DNA of 43,388 nucleotides from Lachnospiraceae bacterium (GTDB lineage: Bacteria > Bacillota > Clostridia > Lachnospirales > Lachnospiraceae), in assembly GCA_900753305.1 (NCBI GenBank), contig CAADYR010000103.1, positions 1-43,388 on the forward strand, given 5' to 3'. The notes beneath the pieces are model-generated. The model saw nothing but the letters and a program-made list of their open reading frames with translations. It made no database searches and was not told where the DNA came from. How positions within the stretch are numbered: position 1 is the stretch's first letter; each line of letters starts with the position of its first letter. Below are positions 26,083 through 34,345 of the stretch, piece after piece. A program made the position numbers and the translations under genes.

Positions 26083-26161
26083 ATTATATCTATCCCGACA
26101 ATATTTGTATAGCAAACTAAGGTTATGAAAACCCAAACTTTTAACCAAACCCAATAACCTT
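26083..26161 (-). promoter_or_regulatory. Promoter of the surface protein operon with direct repeats
   Basis: On the minus strand TATACA (26106-26111), a 17-bp spacer and TATAAT (26083-26088) form the promoter; the -35 box is weak. Upstream lie two direct repeats, AAACCCAA at 26129-26136 and 26147-26154, 18 bp apart. They are enclosed by an inverted repeat, AAGGTTAT (26119-26126) and ATAACCTT (26154-26161). Weak -35 plus upstream direct repeats fit an activator-dependent promoter. Confidence 0.55.
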
Positions 26162-26169
26162 TATACAGC

Positions 26170-26219
26170 AAAAATCCCTTATTTTTACCATATATTTATA
26201 CATTGGTAAAAATAAGGGA
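26170..26219 (-). terminator. Rho-independent terminator after the ATC-hydrolase-like gene
   Basis: Perfect 16-bp arms (26175-26190 and 26204-26219) surround a 13-base loop. On the minus strand a TTTTTG run follows. It lies about 22 bases after the stop of the gene at 26241 and separates cassette B from the surface protein operon. Confidence 0.8.
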
Positions 26220-26240
26220 AAATCTTACTCATATACATTG

Positions 26241-26870
26241 TTATTTTTTCTTATAACCGCAGTCACAATAGGGACCACCGGAAGCCAATGTATATTCCCT
26301 GACAAAATTGGTCACACCTCCAGCCTCGCTCATTGTATAATCAAGGCGGCACATAGCCGGAATCAATTGTTTCAATCCCAGTTCCGTCATAAGTGTACAA
26401 ATTCCGCAGGTATAGAATTTTGCCTCATAACCGCTTCCATCTTCATATTCACGAAAATCCATATTCCAGGAATAGGGATTTCTGTCACCGGCTCTAAGTG
26501 CTGCTGTTTCCTGCATTCCACGAATATCTGATGGAGAATATTGGCTTTTACCGCTCTGTCTGCAGAACCACTCCATGAGATTTGTCATCATTGCTTTTTT
26601 ATAATATTCTGTGGCGGCATCTACATCCGGAAGTGTAGGCAGTGCTAGCAGAAATGCTGAAAACATGGCACAGCTTACCAGATTCATCTTGAATCTGTCT
26701 TTCTTCTCGAACTCAGGAATCTTCGCTATGATTTCCTTATATTTGCGCTTCGCCTTTTGGGTAATCTCTTTTGCCTCTAATGGTTTTATTCCCAATACAG
26801 TTGTCAGGTTGTTTCTGAATGATTTTACAAATACCAGCCACATTGCAAGCGGCATATCTGTGTATTTCAT
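26241..26870 (-). CDS. L-2-amino-thiazoline-4-carboxylic acid hydrolase-like protein
   Basis: The 209-residue soluble protein has the features of the ATC hydrolase family (PF14196). An AMWLVFVKSFRNNLTTVLGI segment is followed by an all-helical middle, the YEAKFYTCGICTLMTELGL segment with two conserved Cys, MCRLDYTMSEAGG, and a C-terminal TLASGGPYCDCGYK. Characterised ATC hydrolases open a thiazoline ring in cysteine synthesis; most clostridial members have no tested function. ATG 26870 is chosen because AAGGAG lies 11 bases before it. It lies after the ECF ATPase of cassette B but has its own promoter region with shared operator site E. A terminator follows. Confidence 0.8.
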   Translation of the reverse strand: MKYTDMPLAMWLVFVKSFRNNLTTVLGIKPLEAKEITQKAKRKYKEIIAKIPEFEKKDRFKMNLVSCAMFSAFLLALPTLPDVDAATEYYKKAMMTNLMEWFCRQSGKSQYSPSDIRGMQETAALRAGDRNPYSWNMDFREYEDGSGYEAKFYTCGICTLMTELGLKQLIPAMCRLDYTMSEAGGVTNFVREYTLASGGPYCDCGYKKK

Positions 26871-26905
26871 ATGGCTCACGGCTCCTTCGCATTATATAAT
26901 ATACA

Positions 26906-26921
26906 GTTAGTTCTCACTAAT
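26906..26921 (-). promoter_or_regulatory. Shared operator upstream of the ATC-hydrolase-like gene (site E)
   Basis: GTTAG-TTCTCA-CTAAT is a copy of the shared six-site repeat. A minus-strand TATAAT lies nearby at about 26894-26899, so here the operator overlaps the -35 region rather than following the -10 box. It lies in the 61 bases between the ECF ATPase stop and the gene start. Confidence 0.55.
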
Positions 26922-26931
26922 TAATATTATT

Positions 26932-28341
26932 TTAGCACCTTTCCTCAGGAATACAAAGGGAATTATTGATTTGAACATATCCATCACACGTTCTATTCAG
27001 GAATTCATAATCATGTGTCACGACCAGAATGATATAGTTCTCTTCTGCCAGTTTCTTCATGAGTTTCTCTACCTGACACATATGTCTGAAATCCAGACCG
27101 CTGGTAGGTTCGTCAAATATAAGCAGTTTCTTACCACCCATCACCGCCTGACATATGGCAAGCCGCTGTCTTTGTCCGCCGGATAAAGTCATTGGGTGAT
27201 TGTCTGCATATTCTGTCAGATCAAAGCTTTCCAACAGACTCATGATCTCTGCATCTGTGGCATCCTCTTTCGCCAGCAGACATTCATTTTTCACACTGTC
27301 AGAAAATAACTGGTGATTTACTTCCTGCATTACCATACCAAACAGCTTCGTTCTGGCTTTGCCTGAAAGTTTCTTTCCTTTATATATAATTTCTCCACTT
27401 TTGGGGGATAGCAGTCCACACAGACAGTTGCAGAACGTTGACTTTCCTGCTCCATTTTTACCAAGGATTCCAATAATATCGCCCTCATTGGCAGATAAGG
27501 ATACATTGTGAAAGATAAGCTGCTTCTTCCTCTTACAGGAAAGATTACGGATCATCAGGTCAGCATCTCTTTGAGTATTTGCAAGTTCGGGTATACGTAT
27601 CTGTTCCCTGGAGATGCTTCTAAGTCCCATAAGTTCCCATTCTGCATCAGGAAGCTGTCCGAACTCTAATGGAGTAAATTCCTGCTCAATGTGCCCCTCT
27701 TTTATATAAATGACTCTGTCTACGAATTTCTGAAGATATGCCAGTCTGTGTTCTGCCACCACTACCGTATGTCCATTATTTTTTATTACCTCAAGTCTTT
27801 TGCATAACTTGTCTATGCCTGCTGCATCCAGATTTGCCGAAGGTTCATCTAACACATACACATCAGGGTCCATCGCATATACAGAGGCAAATGCAAGAAG
27901 CTGCTTTTCACCGCCTGACATAGAGAATACATTTCTGTCAGCCAAATTCTCTATATCCAGTTCCGTTATCGTGTCCTCTACTCTCTTCTGTATGTATTCC
28001 GGACTGGCACCTCTGTTTTCCAGTCCAAATGCCATTTCAGCACTGGAATTGGTATGAAAGAACTGGGTCTTTGGGTTCTGGAAAACAGAACCAACCAACT
28101 CTGCAATCTCGTACATCTGAGTCAGGGAAACATTTTTACCTGATACAGTAACCCTACCCTCTAATTTCACATCTTTAACAAAATGGGGAATCAGACCATT
28201 GACCAGTTTAGTCATAGTAGTTTTTCCACACCCACTGTCACCACAGATCAATACGAATTCCCCATCTTTTATCTCCAGATTAATATCAGATAAAATATTT
28301 TTACCCTGAAGACTAACATTTACATTTTCAAATTTTATCAT
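26932..28341 (-). CDS. ECF transporter ATPase, two fused domains (EcfA1-A2 type), cassette B
   Basis: The 469-residue protein contains two ABC ATPase domains. Domain 1 has Walker A GDSGCGKTT near 33-41, MSGGEKQ and LDEPSANLD. Domain 2 has GKNGAGKST near 290-298, LSGGQRQR and FDEPTSGLD. Both domains keep the glutamate after Walker B. Fused A1-A2 energy-coupling ATPases pair with one EcfT and one S component, which are encoded immediately upstream (29 bases between EcfT and this start). It drives uptake of the substrate bound by the S component. The substrate is unknown. Confidence 0.92.
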   Translation of the reverse strand: MIKFENVNVSLQGKNILSDINLEIKDGEFVLICGDSGCGKTTMTKLVNGLIPHFVKDVKLEGRVTVSGKNVSLTQMYEIAELVGSVFQNPKTQFFHTNSSAEMAFGLENRGASPEYIQKRVEDTITELDIENLADRNVFSMSGGEKQLLAFASVYAMDPDVYVLDEPSANLDAAGIDKLCKRLEVIKNNGHTVVVAEHRLAYLQKFVDRVIYIKEGHIEQEFTPLEFGQLPDAEWELMGLRSISREQIRIPELANTQRDADLMIRNLSCKRKKQLIFHNVSLSANEGDIIGILGKNGAGKSTFCNCLCGLLSPKSGEIIYKGKKLSGKARTKLFGMVMQEVNHQLFSDSVKNECLLAKEDATDAEIMSLLESFDLTEYADNHPMTLSGGQRQRLAICQAVMGGKKLLIFDEPTSGLDFRHMCQVEKLMKKLAEENYIILVVTHDYEFLNRTCDGYVQINNSLCIPEERC

Positions 28342-28370
28342 AATAATCCGCGCCTTTCAGTATTTTCACA

Positions 28371-29048
28371 TTATGCTGCTATCATAAGTATTGTAACTCC
28401 AATTGTTACCAGAAACATTACAATCCAGTCTGATACTACCATATGTATCTTAATAACACTGGTTTTTTTGCATGGATTTTCAATTCCTCTTGCCACCGCT
28501 GCAGCCGCTATTTCATCTGATGTATTCACAGCAGACATCATAAGAGGAACCACCGTACATTCTAATCTGCTGGACAGTGGAATATTTTGCAGTTTCATTG
28601 CTGCTCTTATATGTATAAATTCTTCTTTGATAGCCGGGAAATATCTGAATGTGGTAGACATGGCTATGATAAATCCCTGGGGAAGATGTAATGCACGCAT
28701 GGCAGCTATCATTCTGGACATGGATGATGTACGAAGGATCAGTAATCCTGCCAGAATACAGGGCATCATACGCAGTGTGTAGTTGATAAGTACCGGAAAT
28801 ACCATATTGACCCATGACGGGCACAGGGGAAATACAAATTTTAACAATAACCGGAATACAATAAGCAGTGATGCTCCTTTTATTGCTGCCATATACTGTC
28901 CATATAGCAAAAGGAGTAGGAGAAATATGCCCGAAAGCATACTTCCCTGCTCTGTATTTTTCTCACAGAACATGCCTATGTTTGCAACTAACAGCAGCCA
29001 TAGACCAGCCCTGGGGTCAAGAGGTTTTATCTTGATCTGACCATTCAT
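28371..29048 (-). CDS. ECF transporter transmembrane component T, cassette B
   Basis: The 225-residue membrane protein is of the CbiQ/EcfT family, with about five hydrophobic helices. The coupling motif AAAVARGIENP, with the family Ala-Arg-Gly triplet, contacts the ATPase groove. The first motif region reads LRTSSMSRMIAAMRALHLPQ. The start ATG overlaps the S-component stop (TAATG), so the two are translationally coupled. Gene order S-T-A matches other ECF operons. Confidence 0.92.
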   Translation of the reverse strand: MNGQIKIKPLDPRAGLWLLLVANIGMFCEKNTEQGSMLSGIFLLLLLLYGQYMAAIKGASLLIVFRLLLKFVFPLCPSWVNMVFPVLINYTLRMMPCILAGLLILRTSSMSRMIAAMRALHLPQGFIIAMSTTFRYFPAIKEEFIHIRAAMKLQNIPLSSRLECTVVPLMMSAVNTSDEIAAAAVARGIENPCKKTSVIKIHMVVSDWIVMFLVTIGVTILMIAA

Positions 29049-29635
29049 TATACAATTCCTGCTTTCCTGAAATGTTTACAGAACAGTCCTTTCGCGATCA
29101 TGGCACCCACAAGTCCTCCTATTATAGGAGAAACACACAGGCCTATGAACATTGGCGTCGAAATCAGCCCTGATAATGACTGTACATACTCAGCAGACAT
29201 TCCATTTTGCTGGATCTGTGCAAGGAAGCTGTCCTTGTATACCCAAATTGCCATTGGGGAACCTAACATACCATAGCAGAAAATGATGAAGGATATCGTC
29301 ATATGGATAAAATTGTTATCGTATTTGGTAATTGCCCTGTATACCTCGGACAAAATGCATGCAACAGCAAAAGTGATAAGCAAAAGCACAGTAAACTGTC
29401 CTGTTACAAAATACAATAATGCAGTGATAGCTCCCATAATGAGGATAGCTCCCGGTTTACGCACTTTGGACTCCATCAGCATGAAGGGGATTCCTGTAAG
29501 TATTCCCGCAACACCCGGAAGCAACAACCATAATACCGGTACAAAGCCGGTGATCATAGCTGCTAGATTAAGTACAAAATAGATTGCTGAGAAGATACCT
29601 ATCGTAATTAAATCTCTACCTGTTAATTTTTTCAT
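29048..29635 (-). CDS. ECF transporter S component, MptD/Trep_Strep family, cassette B
   Basis: The 195-residue membrane protein has about five or six helices. It starts MKKLTGRDLITIGIFSAIYF, which matches the MptD-type (TIGR02185, Trep_Strep) S component family; the family is known to have no proven general substrate. ATG 29635 overlaps the stop of the upstream ABC gene (ATGA), and GGAG lies 6-7 bases before. S components bind the substrate and determine specificity. It is paralogous to the cassette C S component at 40694. Confidence 0.85.
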   Translation of the reverse strand: MKKLTGRDLITIGIFSAIYFVLNLAAMITGFVPVLWLLLPGVAGILTGIPFMLMESKVRKPGAILIMGAITALLYFVTGQFTVLLLITFAVACILSEVYRAITKYDNNFIHMTISFIIFCYGMLGSPMAIWVYKDSFLAQIQQNGMSAEYVQSLSGLISTPMFIGLCVSPIIGGLVGAMIAKGLFCKHFRKAGIV

Positions 29636-31392
29636 GCTAATCTCCACCCTTCTGATTTACTTCTGATATCTACAAAATCTTTATATTTTCCCGGAACTTT
29701 CACAAGTTCACTATGTGTTCCGCTCTGGACGATCTGCCCATCATCAACAACAAGGATCTGGTCTGCCTGTTCGATCGTTGCCAGTCTGTGGGCAATCGTA
29801 ACGATCGTTTTACCTCTGGTAAGCTCAGATATTGCTGCCTGAATAAGATGTTCGTTCTCCGGATCTACACTGGCTGTGGCTTCATCCAGTATGATGATCG
29901 GCGCATCCTTCAGAATAGCCCTTGCTATGGAAATACGCTGTTTCTCGCCACCGGACAGGCTTCCGCCGCCTTCTCCGACCACAGTATCATAACCATCCGG
30001 TAATGCCATGATGAAATCATGACAGCATGCCTTCTTTGCAGCTTCTATCATCTCTTCTTCTGTTGCATCCGGTTTACCAAAGCATATGTTGTTTCTTATG
30101 GTATCGTGGAACAGATAAACATTCTGGAATACCATAGATATATTAGACAAAAGGCTGTCGCATGTGAATTCTTTCACATTGTGTCCACCTACACTGACAC
30201 TTCCGTTGTCTACATCATAGAATCTGGCAATCAGATTATATATGGTAGATTTGCCACTTCCTGATGGACCTACGATCGCAGTTACGGTATTCTGGGGAAT
30301 CTTGAAACTTACATTTCTAAGTACCTGTCTTTTGCCCTGTCCTTCTCCATAGGAAAAGTCAACATTTTTGAATTGAATATCGTAGTTGTGTATTTTTATT
30401 TCTCTGCCATCTGCGTCGATAAAAGATTCTCCTGTCAATGCATCCAGATGATCCAGTGCATCATCAATGATCGCCAGTACATGTGCACAGTCAGATATTG
30501 GTTCCAGTGAGCCGAATATATGGAATGACAGCAGGACGACAAGCATTACGGATGTAAAATCAAGCTGGCCGGAAACTCCCAGGTAAAAAGCAGCAATGGC
30601 AATGGCTACGCTTGCAGTTTTTAACGCCAGTAAATGCAGTGCATCAAAAGGAATATAGCCCCATTCTATCTTCAGATTGATATCACGACTGTCTCTGCAT
30701 GCAGTGCTCATGGCATCCATAGAAGCTCCCGCTCTGCCAAATGACTTCACAACTGCAAGACCTCTGGCATATTCCAGTGTTGCTCCAGTCAGATCCTTAT
30801 TAGCTTCTGCAAGGACAGGGGCATTTACAGTACTGTATTTGGAAATAACCAGAAGGAATATCAAAGATATTGCCGCACCTGCTATGGCAATCAGCCCTAC
30901 TCTCCAGTTAAGATAGATCAACCAGAGAAGAATGCATGCAAAATTCAGATAACCTCCAACGAAATTATCAATCATACGGATTCCCATGCCTTCAAGAGTA
31001 TGAAGACCTGTTTTGATTGAGTTCAGTATTGTACTGGTGTTCATATTCTGGAAATATCCAAGTGATACTCTCTTTAGAGCATCTCCTACAGCAAGTCTGT
31101 CTCTTGCGATCAGTTCATAGCTGATCGCCTCCTGAAATCTTGCCCTCAGATAATCAAAAAGAAATCTAAGGAAGATAAAAAGTAACAGAATCCCTATGCT
31201 TTTTCCTACCCATGCGGTATTAAGCGTTTCTCCTTTTCCCGCACCTTCTACGAGTTTCCCTATTATAAAGGCAGCCCATATAACAGGCATTGCAGCAAAC
31301 CACCCTGAGAAGAAGGAGAATATAAAGCCAATATAGAGATTCTTTTTAAAGGTACCACACCACTGAATGATTCTTTTTACTGTTCCGAACAT
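29632..31392 (-). CDS. ABC transporter, fused permease/ATPase (second half, cassette B)
   Basis: The 586-residue exporter-fold half transporter has six predicted helices and an ATPase domain with GPSGSGKST near 372, LSGGEKQR, IIILDEATASVDPENE and AHRLAT. ATG 31392 has GGAGG at 9 bases and overlaps the end of the upstream half transporter by 16 bases. The frame is open for 21 more codons without a site. The stop overlaps the S component start. It should form a heterodimer with the product of 31377. The IrtAB/YbtPQ-like class is inferred from overall sequence style. Confidence 0.9.
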   Translation of the reverse strand: MFGTVKRIIQWCGTFKKNLYIGFIFSFFSGWFAAMPVIWAAFIIGKLVEGAGKGETLNTAWVGKSIGILLLFIFLRFLFDYLRARFQEAISYELIARDRLAVGDALKRVSLGYFQNMNTSTILNSIKTGLHTLEGMGIRMIDNFVGGYLNFACILLWLIYLNWRVGLIAIAGAAISLIFLLVISKYSTVNAPVLAEANKDLTGATLEYARGLAVVKSFGRAGASMDAMSTACRDSRDINLKIEWGYIPFDALHLLALKTASVAIAIAAFYLGVSGQLDFTSVMLVVLLSFHIFGSLEPISDCAHVLAIIDDALDHLDALTGESFIDADGREIKIHNYDIQFKNVDFSYGEGQGKRQVLRNVSFKIPQNTVTAIVGPSGSGKSTIYNLIARFYDVDNGSVSVGGHNVKEFTCDSLLSNISMVFQNVYLFHDTIRNNICFGKPDATEEEMIEAAKKACCHDFIMALPDGYDTVVGEGGGSLSGGEKQRISIARAILKDAPIIILDEATASVDPENEHLIQAAISELTRGKTIVTIAHRLATIEQADQILVVDDGQIVQSGTHSELVKVPGKYKDFVDIRSKSEGWRLA

Positions 31393-33164
31393 ATTGTTTT
31401 GCCTCCATTCTGACTTCCAACTGCCCAATGTCTGGCTCCTACATGTGCCTGCCACATTCTCTCATAAAGAGGGCAATTCTCAAGCAGCTCCTCCTGTGTT
31501 CCTTTTGCTTCTATACGACCATTCTTTAAAACAACGATCTGGTCTGCATTTGTTATGGTTGATAATCTGTGAGCAATGACAAGCAGTGTTTTACCCTTTG
31601 TCAGTTCTTCTATACTTTTTTGCAGTTTATCTTCATTCTCGGGATCGGTGAAGGCGGTTGCCTCATCCAATATTACGACAGGTGCGTTTTTCAGCATGAT
31701 CCTGGCAATGGCGATTCTCTGCTTTTCTCCACCAGAGAGACGTTTGCCGGCTTCACCGGCAGGTGTATCGTAACCTTGTGGCAGCTTCTCAATAAACTCT
31801 TCACAGCAGGCTTTCCTTGCAGCTTCCTTTACCTGCTCATCTGTCGCAGACGGGTTACCAAGACGTATATTCTCCATAATAGAACATCGAAACAGGAAAT
31901 TATCCTGTGTAACAAAGCTGACCATTTCGGAGAGCTGTTCAAGCGGCATATCTTTCACATTGACACCGCCTATTGTTATCTTACCGTCAGTCACATCCCA
32001 GAATCGGGAGATCAGTTTGGCAACAGTTGATTTACCACCGCCACTTGGACCAACCAGCGCAGTATAGCTTCCGGCAGGCATATTCAGATCAATACCGTGA
32101 AGTACTTCGTCTTTGGAATCTCCTGTATAGGAGAAATGAACATTTTTCAATTGGATATCATGTTTTTGAATGTTTGCACGTTTCGCAGGTTCAGACAGTT
32201 CTCTCATATTAAGAAGTCCCTGAATGCTTCCGATATTGTATTTCATCTCACGGATACCTTCTACGAACACCTCTATCTTGGCAAATGATGTTACCATTGA
32301 CATGGATAACATGACAGCAAGAACCAGTTGAGAGATTGTAAGCTGTCCATGAATTGTAAGATAAAGTCCTACCGGCAAAGTTCCCAGAATAGTAGAGGGG
32401 AACAGTGCAAACGTCATTTTCATGGTAAGCCATGTGGATGACAACCATTTCACAACAAATCGCTTATAATCAAGAATCGCCTTGGAATATTTCTCATATG
32501 AAGTACCTGCCCTGCCAAATGCCTTGATCACTTCAATTCCTTCTATGTACTCAACGATCGTACTGTTCATATGTGCATTTGATTCATCATACTGTGTAAA
32601 GCTTTTGCCGCTTATGACCATGGTAAGGATCATAAATACCATAGATAATGGAACTGTTACAAGGGATGCCAGTGCAATTCTCCAGTCTAGAGCGATCAGG
32701 GCAATGATGCTTATAATTGGCAATAGTAAATGCCCGCTTCCTTCCGGGATCATATGCGCAAGAGGTGGCTCCATACCCTCTATTTTCTCTACCATGATAC
32801 TTTTGATCTCGCCGATACTGTGTCCTTCCACATCTCCAAGAGGTGCTTTGAGGAACCGGTCTGCCAGCCTGAGCCTCATTCCCTCCAGAATATGATAGGC
32901 TGCAATGTGTGATATCCAGGTAGAAGCCGAAAAACACACAATTTTAACGATATAGAATAACAATGCCCAAAGGCACCATCTGACAATATCCTGTACCGGG
33001 ATGTTGTTGATATTTCTTATATAAAGATCTACTCCCTTATATACGCAATAATATGGGATCAGTCCGCTGACAACACTTATGATGGAGAGAATGACCGAAA
33101 TGCACATCCTTCTTTTGCCTCCATCGGTATAACTGAGCAGCTCCTTTAACCAGCTTTTTTTCAT
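31377..33164 (-). CDS. ABC transporter, fused permease/ATPase (first half, cassette B)
   Basis: The 595-residue half transporter has six predicted helices and an ATPase domain with GPSGGGKST near 371, LSGGEKQR, VVILDEATAFTDPENE and AHRLST. AAGGAAGG precedes ATG 33164, one base after the AraC stop, so the regulator and transporter are one transcript. It is a paralogue of the first-position half transporters at 5535 and 36793, which carry a similar ATPase (DEATxxTDPENE). Confidence 0.9.
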   Translation of the reverse strand: MKKSWLKELLSYTDGGKRRMCISVILSIISVVSGLIPYYCVYKGVDLYIRNINNIPVQDIVRWCLWALLFYIVKIVCFSASTWISHIAAYHILEGMRLRLADRFLKAPLGDVEGHSIGEIKSIMVEKIEGMEPPLAHMIPEGSGHLLLPIISIIALIALDWRIALASLVTVPLSMVFMILTMVISGKSFTQYDESNAHMNSTIVEYIEGIEVIKAFGRAGTSYEKYSKAILDYKRFVVKWLSSTWLTMKMTFALFPSTILGTLPVGLYLTIHGQLTISQLVLAVMLSMSMVTSFAKIEVFVEGIREMKYNIGSIQGLLNMRELSEPAKRANIQKHDIQLKNVHFSYTGDSKDEVLHGIDLNMPAGSYTALVGPSGGGKSTVAKLISRFWDVTDGKITIGGVNVKDMPLEQLSEMVSFVTQDNFLFRCSIMENIRLGNPSATDEQVKEAARKACCEEFIEKLPQGYDTPAGEAGKRLSGGEKQRIAIARIMLKNAPVVILDEATAFTDPENEDKLQKSIEELTKGKTLLVIAHRLSTITNADQIVVLKNGRIEAKGTQEELLENCPLYERMWQAHVGARHWAVGSQNGGKTICSEQ

Positions 33165-33165
33165 A

Positions 33166-34158
33166 CTATCCTTCCTTTCTGATCCTGTATTCTGCAGGCG
33201 ATACTCCCATCACACTGCGAAATGCAACGGAAAATTTCCCAGGATTTTCATATCCGACACATGCCGCTATTTCCTGTATTTCCCTGGTTTTGTCCTGCAT
33301 CAGCATGCTTGCTGCAACATTGATGCGGTATCTTTTCTGATAGGAATAAATAGAATCTCCGTAGACATCCTTGAAACATTTCTTCATGGTTGTAGCAGGT
33401 ATGTCATACATGGACGACAGATCTTCTATGGTAAGTCTGGTCTTCAGATCACCCGTGATCTGTGCATGTACTGCCTTGATCTTCTCCATCTGGGTTTTGT
33501 AATAATACGGTTTGATCTCCCTGCTGTTTTCCACTGTCATTGCTTCAAGATACAGCAGCATTTCTACTACCTTTATCTGATAGTATTCTTTCGCTGCTGA
33601 TACTTCCGGTCTTTCTATATTCCTTTGATAGAAACTGGAAATAATACGGCTTAACCCCTCATCATTGCGAATGACATAAGGTTTATCCTGTGTACAATAC
33701 CGCGTACGCAATTCTGCAATATTGACAGAAAATCCATGAAACATAATATCCAGAGCCTTCTGAGTCTCTTCCACATCCATGAACACACTCACTCCATGGT
33801 AATGCCGCAGAGGATAATAGGTCGTTCCCTTATGATTCTCTCTGTTGTCCAGACGCAGTTCATTCTCCTGCATAATGCTGAATACACCCGGCTGTACTTC
33901 CATTTCAATCCTGCCCTCCCGACAGTGATCGATGCAGAGTACCTTCTTGTCTTTTCGCAGTTCAAACTCTGAATCACATTTCTCCATATGCATATCAGAG
34001 AAACAGATCATTACACCGGGCATGACCCTGTATACAGTCATGATACCTTCTCCGGTGGCATCACTCATCATTAACACAGAACAATTCTCGTTTTTGATCA
34101 TGGTTTTTACATTACTTCCAAGATTCGCAATTTCGTTTACTTTCAAATTAATAACCAC
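33166..34158 (-). CDS. AraC family regulator, cassette B
   Basis: The 330-residue protein has a divergent N-terminal sensor region (1-220) and a C-terminal AraC double helix-turn-helix (about 235-325). The latter contains IEDLSSMYDIPATTMKKCFK, IQEIAACVGYENPGKFSVAF and VMGVSPAEYRI. This is the YbtA/PchR-like class, in which the ferric siderophore or another ligand binds the N-terminal part. GTG 34158 is the likely start, with GGAAAG upstream. As the first gene of the cassette B operon it may activate its own operon. A shared operator lies at its promoter. Confidence 0.88.
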   Translation of the reverse strand: MVINLKVNEIANLGSNVKTMIKNENCSVLMMSDATGEGIMTVYRVMPGVMICFSDMHMEKCDSEFELRKDKKVLCIDHCREGRIEMEVQPGVFSIMQENELRLDNRENHKGTTYYPLRHYHGVSVFMDVEETQKALDIMFHGFSVNIAELRTRYCTQDKPYVIRNDEGLSRIISSFYQRNIERPEVSAAKEYYQIKVVEMLLYLEAMTVENSREIKPYYYKTQMEKIKAVHAQITGDLKTRLTIEDLSSMYDIPATTMKKCFKDVYGDSIYSYQKRYRINVAASMLMQDKTREIQEIAACVGYENPGKFSVAFRSVMGVSPAEYRIRKEG

Positions 34159-34182
34159 TTCTTTCCAGCACTGCTAATTTAT

Positions 34183-34209
34183 GTTAGGTTATTCTAACCG
34201 TTTATTATA
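34183..34209 (-). promoter_or_regulatory. Cassette B promoter with shared operator (site C)
   Basis: On the minus strand TATAAT (34204-34209) lies 5 bases before GTTAG-GTTATT-CTAAC (34183-34198), so the repeat covers the likely start site. No good -35 box is seen 17 bases upstream, which fits a promoter that also needs an activator, possibly the AraC protein encoded by the first gene. Confidence 0.6.
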
Positions 34210-34273
34210 GTATCACGACATTCTTCCCTTATCCATACCAAAAAAGACAACAGTAATCCATTTAGACACTAAC

Positions 34274-34322
34274 TTGACATCCCTTTTCGTCGGTGCTAAC
34301 ATTCAAGTTAGCTAAAACTAAT
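34274..34322 (+). promoter_or_regulatory. Alpha/beta hydrolase promoter with clustered half-sites (site F)
   Basis: TTGACA (34274-34279), 17 bases and TAACAT (34297-34302) form a promoter. CTAAC-ATTCAA-GTTAG (34296-34311), in the inverse orientation, covers the -10 box. GTTAG-CTAAAA-CTAAT (34307-34322), the shared orientation, follows it and uses the same GTTAG. A further CTAAC lies at 34269-34273. Confidence 0.6.
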
Positions 34323-34345
34323 TAAAAACAGGAGATTATTATATT

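Noticed and set aside
26170..26219. Long perfect hairpin considered as a riboswitch or attenuator
   Set aside because: It directly follows a gene end and is followed by a T run, so terminator is the simpler reading.
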